Shown: positions 9,997 through 19,172 of the stretch, one piece after another | Numbering within the stretch: position 1 is the stretch's first letter | Layout: the number at the start of each line of letters is the position of its first letter | Assembly: GCF_019469165.1 (NCBI RefSeq) | Contig: NZ_CP048263.1 | Location: forward strand, 1,550,001-1,614,000 | Length of the DNA: 64,000 bases | Source of the DNA: Gilliamella sp. ESL0443 | GTDB lineage: Bacteria > Pseudomonadota > Gammaproteobacteria > Enterobacterales > Orbaceae | Direction of reading: 5' to 3' | Program-made: the position numbers and the translations under genes | Notes under the pieces: generated by a model | The model's database searches: none | The model's input: only the letters and a program-made list of their open reading frames with translations | What the model was told of the DNA's origin: nothing

Positions 9997-11412
9997 ATGA
10001 ATACGTCTTTAACAACGAATAAAATGGAAATAAATTCTGCAAAAAAAATGACCTTTCTAATCGGCTTTTCAGCTGCAATGGCCGGTCTACTATTCGGTCT
10101 AGATATAGGTGTAATTGCGGGAGCTTTACCGTTTATTACTATTCAGTTTGAACTAACGACTCAGCTACAAGAATGGGTAGTGAGTTCAATGATGTTAGGA
10201 GCTGCTTTGGGGGCTCTATCCAATGGTTGGTTATCTTTTTATTTAGGTAGAAAATATAGCTTATTAGCGGGCGCCTTATTTTTTATTATAAGTTGCTTTG
10301 GATCAGCTTTAGCACCTAATGTAGAAGTTCTTTTAGTCTGGCGAGTTATTTTGGGGTTTGCTGTTGGTATTGCATCCTATACGGCGCCACTTTATCTTTC
10401 TGAAATGGCGCCAGAAAACATTCGCGGTAAGATGATTGCTGCTTACCAACTTTTAGTCACAATTGGTATTTTAGTTGCATTTTTATCAGATACTTATTTT
10501 AGCTATACAGGTGATTGGCGAATGATGCTTGGTATCATTTCTATACCTGCAATCATATTGTTTATAGTAGTGATTTTCCTGCCTAATAGTCCTAGGTGGT
10601 TGGCATCAAAAGGACGATTAAATGAAACTGAGAAAGTTTTAAAATCAATTCGTAGCGATCCTGTAAAAATTCAACAAGAATTTAATGATATCAAGGATAG
10701 TTTACAGGAAAAACAGGAAGGCTGGACACTGTTTAAAGCAAACAAAAATGTACGCAGAACAGTTTATCTTGGTATGGCATTACAAGCGATGCAACAATTT
10801 ACCGGTATGAATATTATTATGTACTATGCACCAAAAATCTTTAGCCTTGCAGGATTTGAAAGTACCCAGCAACAAATGATTGCTACAATTATTGTTGGTC
10901 TTACTTTTGTGTTAGCTACATTTATTGCAATTTTTACTGTTGATAAGTTAGGACGAAAACCAATTCTAAAAGTTGGTTTTGGTATTATGGCTTTAGGTAC
11001 ATTAGTACTAGGTATTTGTTTGCAACTTATCGAAAATGGTAATCCATCATCATTTACATCCTATGCAGCAGTTGGAATGGCAATTATGTGTATTGGTGGT
11101 TATGCAATGAGTGCAGCACCAGTGGTGTGGATTTTATGTTCTGAAATTCAACCTTTAAAAAGCCGTGATTTTGGTGTGACTTGTTCAACTGCGACCAATT
11201 GGATTTCAAATATGATAATTGGTGCAACATTCCTTACATTATTAAATCATATAGGTGTTGCTCAAACATTTTGGTTATATACCGGCATGAATGTTTTATT
11301 TATCTTCATTGTAATTTTCTTTGTACCTGAAACCAAAAATATTTCATTGGAACGTATCGAAAAAAATCTGATGTTAGGTAAAAAACTTCGTCATATTGGA
11401 GATGATCATTGA
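9997..11412 (+). CDS. araE: Arabinose-proton symporter, MFS sugar porter
   Basis: This inner-membrane major-facilitator protein imports L-arabinose with protons. Twelve hydrophobic helices are visible. Sugar-porter signatures include [17 protein letters not shown] in helix 1, [33 protein letters not shown] after helix 6, [17 protein letters not shown] in helix 7, and [10 protein letters not shown] at the C terminus. I prefer the ATG at 9997, because the GAGGTGG just before it serves as ribosome site; an in-frame GTG at 9991 is possible. It sits inside the ara operon between araA and araD, unlike E. coli, where araE is unlinked. Confidence 0.9.
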   Translation: MNTSLTTNKMEINSAKKMTFLIGFSAAMAGLLFGLDIGVIAGALPFITIQFELTTQLQEWVVSSMMLGAALGALSNGWLSFYLGRKYSLLAGALFFIISCFGSALAPNVEVLLVWRVILGFAVGIASYTAPLYLSEMAPENIRGKMIAAYQLLVTIGILVAFLSDTYFSYTGDWRMMLGIISIPAIILFIVVIFLPNSPRWLASKGRLNETEKVLKSIRSDPVKIQQEFNDIKDSLQEKQEGWTLFKANKNVRRTVYLGMALQAMQQFTGMNIIMYYAPKIFSLAGFESTQQQMIATIIVGLTFVLATFIAIFTVDKLGRKPILKVGFGIMALGTLVLGICLQLIENGNPSSFTSYAAVGMAIMCIGGYAMSAAPVVWILCSEIQPLKSRDFGVTCSTATNWISNMIIGATFLTLLNHIGVAQTFWLYTGMNVLFIFIVIFFVPETKNISLERIEKNLMLGKKLRHIGDDH

Positions 11413-11487
11413 GGTTTATATTAGAACAATTGATATTGTTTTATGTTTATTCCTGATGTTTTATTTATTATCAAACAGGATGTTAAT

Positions 11488-12180
11488 ATGTTTACTGAAT
11501 TAAAAGAACATGTTTTAGCAGCAAATTTATTATTACCTTATTATCAGCTTGTGACATTTACTTGGGGGAATGTATCTGCAATTGACAGAAGTAACGGTGT
11601 TATTGCTATCAAACCGTCAGGAGTCGCTTATGATAAGTTGCAAGTGAATGATATTGTTATTGTCGATCTTGATGGTAAAAAAGTCGAAGGTAAACTTAAT
11701 CCTTCAAGCGACACACAAACGCATATTGAGCTTTATAAGGCTTTTGAACAAATTGGTGGAGTTATTCATACTCATTCAAGAAACGCAACAATTTGGTCTC
11801 AAGCAGGGTTAGATATTCCAGCTTTAGGTACAACTCATGCAGATTATTTTTATGGAGATATTCCTTGCACTCGCCAGTTAACACCAACTGAAATAATTAA
11901 CAATTATGAACTCAATACAGGTAAAGTGATTATTGAAGAGCTTAATAAACGATCCATTGATGTATTGGCAATACCTAGTGTATTGGTATCCGGACATGGT
12001 CCTTTTAGTTGGGGAAAAAATGCAGATGATGCTGTTCATAATGCTGTTGTCTTAGAAGAAGTCGCTGCTATGGCATTAGCTACACGCAATCTAAATGTCG
12101 GCATAAAAATCCAACAAGAATTATTGGATAAACACTATTTCCGTAAGCATGGACAAAATGCTTATTATGGGCAGGGTTAG
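11488..12180 (+). CDS. araD: L-ribulose-5-phosphate 4-epimerase
   Basis: AraD converts L-ribulose-5-phosphate to D-xylulose-5-phosphate, feeding the pentose phosphate pathway. It is a class II aldolase-fold zinc enzyme. [30 protein letters not shown] and the zinc His pair in [12 protein letters not shown] are present, and it ends [18 protein letters not shown] chose the start [14 protein letters not shown] at 11488, preceded by AGGA. The open frame extends 15 codons further left, but those residues are not family-like. The 230-residue length matches E. coli (231). Confidence 0.95.
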   Translation: MFTELKEHVLAANLLLPYYQLVTFTWGNVSAIDRSNGVIAIKPSGVAYDKLQVNDIVIVDLDGKKVEGKLNPSSDTQTHIELYKAFEQIGGVIHTHSRNATIWSQAGLDIPALGTTHADYFYGDIPCTRQLTPTEIINNYELNTGKVIIEELNKRSIDVLAIPSVLVSGHGPFSWGKNADDAVHNAVVLEEVAAMALATRNLNVGIKIQQELLDKHYFRKHGQNAYYGQG

Positions 12181-12216
12181 ATATTTTTGGATAATATCAA
12201 TCTACTACAAGTAGAT

Positions 12217-12250
12217 AAAAAAAATCAGGCAAACTTTTGCCTGATTTTTT
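12217..12250. terminator. Bidirectional terminator between araD and era
   Basis: The stem AATCAGGCAA / TTGCCTGATT is flanked by an A-run on the left and a T-run on the right. It therefore ends araD on the plus strand and era on the minus strand. Confidence 0.9.
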
Positions 12251-12261
12251 AGAGAGTTAGA

Positions 12262-13167
12262 TTAATCGTCACTATAGCCTAAACTACGTAGCGCACGCTC
12301 ATCATCAGCCCAACCAGCTTTGACTTTAACCCATAATTCTAAATGAACTTTGTTATCAAAGAAAAGCTGCATATCTTTACGGGCTTCAATACCGATTTTT
12401 TTGATTTTTTCACCTTTGTTGCCAATGACCATTTTCTTTTGTCCATCGCGTTCAACTAGGATTAAGCCATTAATGCGGTACATGCCAGTACGTTCATCAA
12501 CTTTAAATTGTTCAATTTCAACCGTAACCGAGTAAGGTAATTCATCACCTAAAAAACGCATTAATTTTTCTCGGATGATTTCTGAAGCCATAAATCGTTG
12601 TGATCGGTCAGTGATATAATCTTCAGGAAAGTGGTGTTCACCAACGGGTAAATGTTTTTTGACAATATCTTTGATGATGTCAATCCCTTCACCTTTTTCT
12701 GCACTAATTGGCACAACATCTAAAAAGTTAATTTTTTGACTAATTTCTTGGATATGTGGTAACAGTTGGGTTTTATCTGTTACATTATCAATTTTGTTGA
12801 TAACTAACAGTATAGGTGCCTTGCAATCTTTGAGTTTGCCTGCAACCATTTCGTCATCTTCAGTCCAGTGGGTTCCTTCCACGACAAAAATAACTAATTC
12901 AACATCACCAATTGAACTGCTAGCGGCACGATTCATTAAGCGATTAATCGCTCTTTTTTCTTCAATATGTAAACCGGGTGTATCAATATAGATAATTTGA
13001 TCATCGCCTTGGGTATCAATTCCGACAATACGGTGACGCGTTGTTTGCGCTTTACGTGAGGTGATTGATACTTTTTGACCAAGTAGTTGGTTTAATAGTG
13101 TTGATTTGCCGACATTTGGTCTTCCGACTATGGCAACAAATCCACAATGTTGTTTTGATTCTGTCAT
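12262..13167 (-). CDS. era: GTPase Era
   Basis: Era is an essential GTPase that binds the 3' end of 16S rRNA during 30S assembly. The G1 loop GRPNVGKS is at residues 15-22, G3 is DTPG (in YIDTPGLH), G4 is NKID, and the C-terminal KH domain contains [12 protein letters not shown]. Its 301 residues equal the E. coli length. It overlaps rnc by 4 bases and is the last gene of the rpoE...lepB-rnc-era series. The hairpin at 12217-12250 ends it. Confidence 0.97.
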   Translation of the reverse strand: MTESKQHCGFVAIVGRPNVGKSTLLNQLLGQKVSITSRKAQTTRHRIVGIDTQGDDQIIYIDTPGLHIEEKRAINRLMNRAASSSIGDVELVIFVVEGTHWTEDDEMVAGKLKDCKAPILLVINKIDNVTDKTQLLPHIQEISQKINFLDVVPISAEKGEGIDIIKDIVKKHLPVGEHHFPEDYITDRSQRFMASEIIREKLMRFLGDELPYSVTVEIEQFKVDERTGMYRINGLILVERDGQKKMVIGNKGEKIKKIGIEARKDMQLFFDNKVHLELWVKVKAGWADDERALRSLGYSDD

Positions 13168-13841
13168 TTTATTCCTAATTGGTTTAATGCTTCTTGAGCT
13201 GCGGCTTGTTCAGCCTTGCGACGGCTTAAACCTCGCCCTAAGTATTGGTGATCATCGTTTTCAATTTTACATTGAATTAAGAACTCTTGCTCATGATTGT
13301 CGCCAGTAACTTCAAGAATTAAATAACATGGTCTTTCATGTCGTATACCTTGCAAATATTCTTGTAAACGTGTCTTAGCATCTTTTTGCTTAATACCAGG
13401 TTGAATTTCATCTAAGCGTTTTTGATACCAAGATAAAATTATGCGGCGAATGTTTTCAATTTCACTATCTAGATAAATAGCGCCAATGATAGCTTCTACT
13501 GCATCAGAGATAATGGATTCACGGCGAAAACCACCACTTTTTAATTCACCTTGACCTAAAATTAGGTAATCACCTAATTTGAATTCTTTTCCCATTTCAG
13601 CAAGTGTCTGTCCACATACTAAACTTGCTCGCATTTGACTAAGATCACCCTCATCTTGCTTGAGAAATCGATGATAAAGTTCATCAGCAATGACAAAACT
13701 TAATATCGAATCACCTAAAAATTCAAGGCGTTCATTATGCATTTTATTAGCACTACGATGAGTTAGTGCTAACTGAAGTAAAGACGTGTTTTTAAACTGA
13801 TATCCAATAGCTTGTTGTAGTTGATTCAAATTTTTCATCAC
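13164..13841 (-). CDS. rnc: Ribonuclease III
   Basis: RNase III cleaves double-stranded RNA, including 30S pre-rRNA and pnp leaders. The catalytic signature [13 protein letters not shown] starts near residue 37. The acidic partner region lies in [15 protein letters not shown], and the double-stranded RNA-binding domain closes the protein ([12 protein letters not shown] to [13 protein letters not shown]). The product is 225 residues, as expected. Two adjacent ATG codons open the frame, so the start could be one codon later. lepB lies 2 bases upstream. Confidence 0.97.
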   Translation of the reverse strand: MMKNLNQLQQAIGYQFKNTSLLQLALTHRSANKMHNERLEFLGDSILSFVIADELYHRFLKQDEGDLSQMRASLVCGQTLAEMGKEFKLGDYLILGQGELKSGGFRRESIISDAVEAIIGAIYLDSEIENIRRIILSWYQKRLDEIQPGIKQKDAKTRLQEYLQGIRHERPCYLILEVTGDNHEQEFLIQCKIENDDHQYLGRGLSRRKAEQAAAQEALNQLGIK

Positions 13842-13843
13842 AG

Positions 13844-14842
13844 TTAGTGGATTCCACCTATACGGCTAAAACGAATTCCTGTTGGCCATTGATCAGGTTG
13901 TTTTTCAAAACTGATCCAGATAGTTGTAGCTCGACCAACAAAGTTTTTTTCAGGAACAAAGCCAAAATATCGACTGTCACCGCTGTTATCACGGTTATCA
14001 CCCATCATAAAATAGTTATCTTGTGGAACAACCCATGTTCCGATCGGTTGACCATTTTGATGATAAAAATAACTTGTATCTTCCATTTTTCCAGGCGTTG
14101 TTAGAACATCGTGAGTAATTTCACCTAAGGTTTCTTGTTGAATTTTCATATCTAATGTAATTCTAGAGTTAGAATCAACAATACCCTTATCTTTATATTG
14201 TTCTATTGTATAGAAGTCTGGGTTTTTCCCCATTTCGTCCACTTCTTTCCAATTACTTGCTTGGGGTTGAGTATAATGTAAATCTAATGGTTCAGAACGC
14301 TGACCAACACAATTATTATCGGTTGATTGACAAGCTGGATAAATGAGAATTTTCTTTTCATTAGACAAATAGACAATTTTATCGCCAGGTAAACCTACAA
14401 CGCGTTTAATAATATCTCTATTTGATCCATCGGGGTGTTTGAAAACCGCAATTTCACCGCGTTTTGGGTGGCCAGTTGAAATTAAGACAGTATTGGTGAT
14501 CGGATCACGTAATCCATATGAAAACTTTTGAACAGCAATAAAATCACCAACTAATAGTGTTTGCATCATTGACCCTGAAGGAATTTGAAATGGTTCATAT
14601 ATAAATGATCGAATAACAAAAACCACAAAAAGAACAGGGAAAAACGATGCTAAATTTTCAATCCAGCCTTTAGGTTTTCCAACTTCTGCCAAAATTTTAC
14701 CATCAATTTCACCATTAGCTTGCTTACGAATCTCTTCAACTTTACGTTGTCTAGCTGGTTTCCATCGGTACTTCTCTAAAAACCAAAAGATCGCAGTAAT
14801 GAATGTTGCTATTGTTAATATGATGGCGAATAAGTTAGCCAT
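13844..14842 (-). CDS. lepB: Signal peptidase I
   Basis: LepB removes signal peptides from exported proteins at the inner membrane. A membrane helix (residues 3-21) comes first, then a second near 66-79. The catalytic Ser91 is in [13 protein letters not shown] and the general-base Lys146 is in [13 protein letters not shown]. The C-terminal box [14 protein letters not shown] is intact. Its 332 residues compare with 324 in E. coli. It is preceded by lepA and followed by rnc, the conserved order. Confidence 0.97.
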   Translation of the reverse strand: MANLFAIILTIATFITAIFWFLEKYRWKPARQRKVEEIRKQANGEIDGKILAEVGKPKGWIENLASFFPVLFVVFVIRSFIYEPFQIPSGSMMQTLLVGDFIAVQKFSYGLRDPITNTVLISTGHPKRGEIAVFKHPDGSNRDIIKRVVGLPGDKIVYLSNEKKILIYPACQSTDNNCVGQRSEPLDLHYTQPQASNWKEVDEMGKNPDFYTIEQYKDKGIVDSNSRITLDMKIQQETLGEITHDVLTTPGKMEDTSYFYHQNGQPIGTWVVPQDNYFMMGDNRDNSGDSRYFGFVPEKNFVGRATTIWISFEKQPDQWPTGIRFSRIGGIH

Positions 14843-14862
14843 TTTTTATCCTCTTTAACTGA

Positions 14863-16659
14863 TTAATCTTTACCAACATGTAGAATAGCTAAAAACGCTT
14901 CTTGCGGTAATTCTACATTACCTACTTGTTTCATGCGCTTTTTACCTTCTTTTTGTTTTTGTAAAAGTTTTTTCTTACGACTTACATCACCACCATAGCA
15001 TTTAGCTAAAACATTTTTACGAAGTTGTTTAACTGTTGAACGAGCTATGACGTGGTTGCCAATTGCAGCTTGAATCGCGATATCAAATTGCTGACGCGGA
15101 ATAAGATCTTTCATCTTTTCGACTAGTTCACGCCCACGGTATGGTGCATTGTCTTTATGGGTAATGAGTGCTAATGCATCAACACGCTCACCATTAATTA
15201 ATACATCAAGCCTAACCATGTCTGCGACTTGGAAACGTTTGAAGCTGTAATCTAAAGAGGCATAACCACGTGAAGTTGATTTCAGTTTGTCGAAGAAATC
15301 TAAAACAACTTCAGTCATTGGAATTTCGTAAGTTAATGCAACTTGATTACCATGATAAACCATATTGGTTTGTACACCGCGCTTTTCAACACATAGAGTA
15401 ATTACATTACCTAAATACGTTTGTGGAACTAATATGTTACATTCAGCTATAGGTTCACGAAGTTCTTGAATGTTATTCACCGCAGGTAATTTTGCAGGGC
15501 TATCAACATAGATAATTTCATTTTGAGTAGTCAAAACCTCATAAACTACTGTTGGTGCAGTAGTAATTAAATCAAGATTATACTCTCTCTCTAATCGTTC
15601 TTGAATGATTTCCATATGCAATAAACCAAGGAAACCACAACGGAAACCAAATCCTAACGCACCAGAATTTTCAGGTTCATAAAAAAGCGAGGCATCGTTA
15701 AGGCTTAGTTTTCCTAATGCATCACGAAATGCTTCGTAATCATCAGAACTGGTTGGAAATAATCCTGCATATACTTGAGGTTTAACTTTTTTAAATCCTG
15801 GTAGTGGCTTGTCTGCTGGAGATTTTGCTAAAGTTAACGTGTCCCCTACAGGTGCTCCTAATATATCTTTGATTGCACAAACAACCCAACCTACTTCACC
15901 ACAATGCAAGCAGTCTTTATCTATTTGTTTTGGAGTAAAGATCCCTAGGCGATCAACATTATAAGTCATTCCTGTACTCATAACTTTGATTTTATCACCT
16001 TTATTTAACTCACCATTCTTGATACGAATTAGTGATACAACACCTAAATAGTTATCAAACCATGAATCAATAATTAGTGCTTGTAGTGGTGCATTCGAAT
16101 CACCTTCTGGCGCAGGGATATCATGAACGAGTTGTTCAAGCACATCAACCACACCTACTCCGGTTTTAGCCGAGCATCTTACTGCATTGCTAGCATCAAT
16201 ACCAACAATGTCTTCAATCTCTTCTGCCACTCTTTCAGGTTCGGCTGCCGGTAAGTCGATTTTATTAAGTACTGGTACAACCTCAAGGTCCATATCAAGT
16301 GCTGTATAACAGTTTGCAAGAGTTTGCGCTTCAACACCTTGCCCTGCATCAACAACAAGTAATGCACCTTCACATGCAGCAAGTGAACGAGAAACTTCAT
16401 ATGAAAAATCCACATGTCCTGGTGTATCGATGAAGTTTAGCTGATATGTTTGGCCATCTTTAGCATGATAATCTAAAGTAACACTTTGTGCTTTAATTGT
16501 AATACCACGTTCACGTTCCAGATCCATTGAGTCTAAAACTTGAGCTTCCATTTCACGATCAGAAAGTCCTCCACAGATTTGGATAATACGATCAGAAAGC
16601 GTTGATTTACCATGGTCAATATGAGCAATAATTGAAAAATTGCGGATATTTTTATTCAT
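14863..16659 (-). CDS. lepA: Elongation factor 4 (LepA)
   Basis: LepA is a ribosomal translocase-like GTPase that aids translation and initiation under stress. It has G1 AHIDHGKST at residues 12-20, G3 DTPGHVDF, G4 NKIDLP, EF-G-like domains II, III and V, and the LepA-specific C-terminal domain ([39 protein letters not shown]). Its 598 residues match E. coli's 599. It starts 139 bases after rseB. In E. coli, rseC sits in that place, and here no rseC frame exists. Confidence 0.97.
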   Translation of the reverse strand: MNKNIRNFSIIAHIDHGKSTLSDRIIQICGGLSDREMEAQVLDSMDLERERGITIKAQSVTLDYHAKDGQTYQLNFIDTPGHVDFSYEVSRSLAACEGALLVVDAGQGVEAQTLANCYTALDMDLEVVPVLNKIDLPAAEPERVAEEIEDIVGIDASNAVRCSAKTGVGVVDVLEQLVHDIPAPEGDSNAPLQALIIDSWFDNYLGVVSLIRIKNGELNKGDKIKVMSTGMTYNVDRLGIFTPKQIDKDCLHCGEVGWVVCAIKDILGAPVGDTLTLAKSPADKPLPGFKKVKPQVYAGLFPTSSDDYEAFRDALGKLSLNDASLFYEPENSGALGFGFRCGFLGLLHMEIIQERLEREYNLDLITTAPTVVYEVLTTQNEIIYVDSPAKLPAVNNIQELREPIAECNILVPQTYLGNVITLCVEKRGVQTNMVYHGNQVALTYEIPMTEVVLDFFDKLKSTSRGYASLDYSFKRFQVADMVRLDVLINGERVDALALITHKDNAPYRGRELVEKMKDLIPRQQFDIAIQAAIGNHVIARSTVKQLRKNVLAKCYGGDVSRKKKLLQKQKEGKKRMKQVGNVELPQEAFLAILHVGKD

Positions 16660-16798
16660 ATCAATAAGTTATATTTTAGTTATGTACTGTTAATTATCGT
16701 TAGTGTTATTGGCTATAAATAACAAGTCAAATAATCACGAAAATAGAAGCAAACATTCTACACATTAATGGTCAGTAAGCATAGTGTTATCGAGAGGT

Positions 16799-17788
16799 TT
16801 ACGGCGATTTCTCAACAATATTTTGGGCAATTCTTTCAATTGTCCCTTCAGGTAAATTACCAATAATAATAATATTTTTGTTACCCAGATTAGTTGAGAA
16901 TATTGTTCTTCCGCCCTGCTGAATAAGTTGATTAGGTTGACTTGCTTGCTCTAAAGAGACATTTACTGTAAAAGAAAATACGCCATCAGAAAACAATTTA
17001 GTTGCAATATCAGAACTATAAAAATTGACATTATACGCCGCTATTTCTTTAAATCCTTTTGGCAACCATGCTAAGCGCCAAGCATCAAGTAAATTATTCT
17101 GTTTTTCGATTGATAATAAAATTGGGTAAGTTCGATTATCAATATAATTTTTGAATTTTTTAACATCGAAATCAACATCGATATCAACAACTTTCAATTG
17201 ATTAACAATGTCATTATCATCATCAATTAAGTCTATTCGTAATGGTAAGAAAGTCTCATCATCGATCCATATAACATAGCTATAGCGATCTTTGTCTTTT
17301 GCAATTATTTTAACTAATTGAGCACCACGATTTGCCGTTCTAGTTTTACCTAATAAAATAAAATCATAAATATTCGCTATTGAATTAAAGTCATTATAAA
17401 TTACATCAGGAAATGCCTCTGTTATGCGAGAACTAGCAATCGAAAATGAAGGGCTATCAGGTTGAAAATAACTGGTGGTGTTGTTATGCAAGATAATCTC
17501 TTTTGCTGGACCTTCAAGATAAAGCAATTGCGCATTAATATTTTCTTTTTTAGCTGCGCCTAAGTGATTATATTCAAAAGTTGAGCCAAATTGTTCTCTA
17601 TCTTGTGATACAAAATGAATTTGATAATCATTGATTTGCACCGCTTTACTCATTTTATTTAATAAATTTAACGCTTCATTTGTTTCTGTTGCCATGGTTG
17701 AGGCAGAAAACAATATAAAAAACAGAGTAATAATAAAATTATTACTCTGTTTTAGCTTTATTTTTATTAAAGAAAATAGAAAATTCAT
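16799..17788 (-). CDS. rseB: Sigma-E regulatory protein RseB (periplasmic)
   Basis: RseB binds the periplasmic part of RseA and protects it from DegS cleavage until lipopolysaccharide or lipoprotein signals arrive. A hydrophobic export signal spans about residues 17-33 (ending near SASTMA), preceded by a longer Lys-rich n-region than usual. The mature part has the MucB/RseB pattern (ALNLLNKMSKAVQINDYQI, YLEGPAKEIILHN, LVKIIAKDKDRYSYVIWID, AWLPKGF). Its 329 residues compare with 318. The gene starts 6 bases after rseA. Confidence 0.92.
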   Translation of the reverse strand: MNFLFSLIKIKLKQSNNFIITLFFILFSASTMATETNEALNLLNKMSKAVQINDYQIHFVSQDREQFGSTFEYNHLGAAKKENINAQLLYLEGPAKEIILHNNTTSYFQPDSPSFSIASSRITEAFPDVIYNDFNSIANIYDFILLGKTRTANRGAQLVKIIAKDKDRYSYVIWIDDETFLPLRIDLIDDDNDIVNQLKVVDIDVDFDVKKFKNYIDNRTYPILLSIEKQNNLLDAWRLAWLPKGFKEIAAYNVNFYSSDIATKLFSDGVFSFTVNVSLEQASQPNQLIQQGGRTIFSTNLGNKNIIIIGNLPEGTIERIAQNIVEKSP

Positions 17789-17794
17789 TTTTAT

Positions 17795-18352
17795 TTAACG
17801 GGCATTTAACCTTTTTTGTAATTCATAATCTTGAACGAGCAATCTAATTTTATCGTATTGTCTTTTTTCAAGTAATTGCTTGTCATTATGTTGTATTCCA
17901 CCAACAGGAGCTACATTAACACCCATAGGAACAGTATTAAGCGTTGGAGCACCACTGGCATCATCCGATTGACCTTGATGATATTGAACACCAGCAATAA
18001 TTGCTAATGTAACACAAGCAGCAAGTCCAACTTGGCTAACTTTAGCCACAACATCTTTAATTCGCACCCAAAATAGATTTTCAGCTTTAGGAATTGAAAT
18101 CTCATCTTGAGAAGGTTGCTCTGTTAATTGTGGGTATAAATCATCATCCGCAATAGCCATAGCAACTTGATTGCTAATATCTAATGTTAATGAACTACCG
18201 TGCAATTCTCCTCGCATTGCTTCTCTTGCGATATGATAGCGATGCCAGCAGGATTGCAAACGTTCATCATGGCTAACGACATCAACAAAGTTATCGTCTG
18301 TAAACTCACCATCCATCAATAATGAAAGTTGCTGCTTCTGTTCTATTTGCAT
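17795..18352 (-). CDS. rseA: Anti-sigma-E factor RseA
   Basis: RseA holds sigma-E at the inner membrane. Its cytoplasmic N terminus (LSLLMDGEFTDDNF, SCWHRYHIAREAMRGE) is the sigma-binding region. One membrane helix lies near residues 109-124 (LAACVTLAIIAG), and a periplasmic tail contacts RseB and DegS. The 185 residues are slightly shorter than in E. coli (216). It is encoded 47 bases after rpoE and immediately before rseB. Confidence 0.93.
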   Translation of the reverse strand: MQIEQKQQLSLLMDGEFTDDNFVDVVSHDERLQSCWHRYHIAREAMRGELHGSSLTLDISNQVAMAIADDDLYPQLTEQPSQDEISIPKAENLFWVRIKDVVAKVSQVGLAACVTLAIIAGVQYHQGQSDDASGAPTLNTVPMGVNVAPVGGIQHNDKQLLEKRQYDKIRLLVQDYELQKRLNAR

Positions 18353-18399
18353 AGTAGATACCTTAATTTCTTGCTACCTATTTTAATTTGTTCAAACCA

Positions 18400-18972
18400 C
18401 TAACTAATTAATGGTTTTATTTTTTCATCAATAGCATCACGTGCTCTAAAAATACGTGATCTCACAGTTCCGACTGGTGTACCCATAATTTCAGCTATTT
18501 CCTCATAACTTAATCCATCAATTTCACGTAGTGTGATGGCGGTTCTTAAATCATCAGGTAATGCTTCAATTGCTTCAAATACTACTCTTTCAACTTCTTT
18601 AGAAAGAACTAAACTTTCAGGGTTATCGACATCTCTTAATGAGTCTGCACCTTCGTAACTTTCCGCTTCACTTGCATCAATATCCGAAGATGGTGGTCGT
18701 CTGCCTTGCGAAGTTAAGTAATTCTTTGCAGTATTAACCGCGATTCGATACAACCAAGTATAAAAAATACTTTCACCTTTAAAAGAGCTTAATGAACGAT
18801 AAGCTTTAATAAAAGTTTCTTGCACAACATCAGGTATTTCAGAAGGTAAAACATAACGTGATACCAAATGAGCTAGCTTATTTTGATAACGTACCACAAG
18901 TAAATTAAACGCATTTTTATCTCCGTTTAAAACGCGATCTACTAAAACTTGGTCTGTTATTTGCTCCCCCAT
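18400..18972 (-). CDS. rpoE: Envelope-stress sigma factor RpoE (sigma-E)
   Basis: This ECF sigma factor directs genes for outer-membrane and periplasmic stress. Region 2 contains AFNLLVVRYQNKL and IPDVVQETFIKAYRSL with FYTWLYRIAVNTAKNYL. Region 4 contains LPDDLRTAITLREIDGLSYEEIAEIMGTPVGTVRSR (shown in part). Its 190 residues are close to E. coli's 191. The start reads MGEQITDQVLV. A sigma-E type promoter lies about 60 bases upstream, implying positive autoregulation, and the anti-sigma genes rseA and rseB follow. Confidence 0.97.
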   Translation of the reverse strand: MGEQITDQVLVDRVLNGDKNAFNLLVVRYQNKLAHLVSRYVLPSEIPDVVQETFIKAYRSLSSFKGESIFYTWLYRIAVNTAKNYLTSQGRRPPSSDIDASEAESYEGADSLRDVDNPESLVLSKEVERVVFEAIEALPDDLRTAITLREIDGLSYEEIAEIMGTPVGTVRSRIFRARDAIDEKIKPLIS

Positions 18973-19034
18973 TAAAGGCCATCCCTCATTATATTATCAC
19001 TATTAGTGTGGCCCAAAATTGTGCACTCTAACAG

Positions 19035-19062
19035 TTAGATTCATAAATTTAAAAAAAGTTCC
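19035..19062 (-). promoter_or_regulatory. Sigma-E-dependent promoter of rpoE
   Basis: On the minus strand, GGAACTT (19056-19062) and TCTAA (19035-19039) are separated by 16 bases, an essentially perfect sigma-E promoter. The expected start point is near 19028, giving a leader of about 55 bases before rpoE. It implies autoregulation as in E. coli. Confidence 0.85.
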
Positions 19063-19128
19063 CATTATTTTAATAGAAATTTCATTTTCATTGCTAATTC
19101 TTTTATTTTTTATCATGTTGCATACTAA

Positions 19129-19160
19129 AAAAGTACGTTCCTCAACTTTTTTAATATACT
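19129..19160 (-). terminator. Putative AT-rich terminator hairpin after cyaA
   Basis: On the minus strand an AAAAAAGT / ACTTTTTT stem encloses a loop containing TGAGGAACGT, just beyond the cyaA stop. The stem and loop share CGTTCCTCAACTTTTTT (plus-strand sense) with the right arm of the inverted repeat at 2411-2503. Function as a terminator is inferred. Confidence 0.45.
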
Positions 19161-19172
19161 TTTTGAACAAAA

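Noticed and set aside
11443-11487. Upstream start for araD
   Set aside because: The extra 15 residues do not fit the AraD family, and the ATG at 11488 has AGGA before it.
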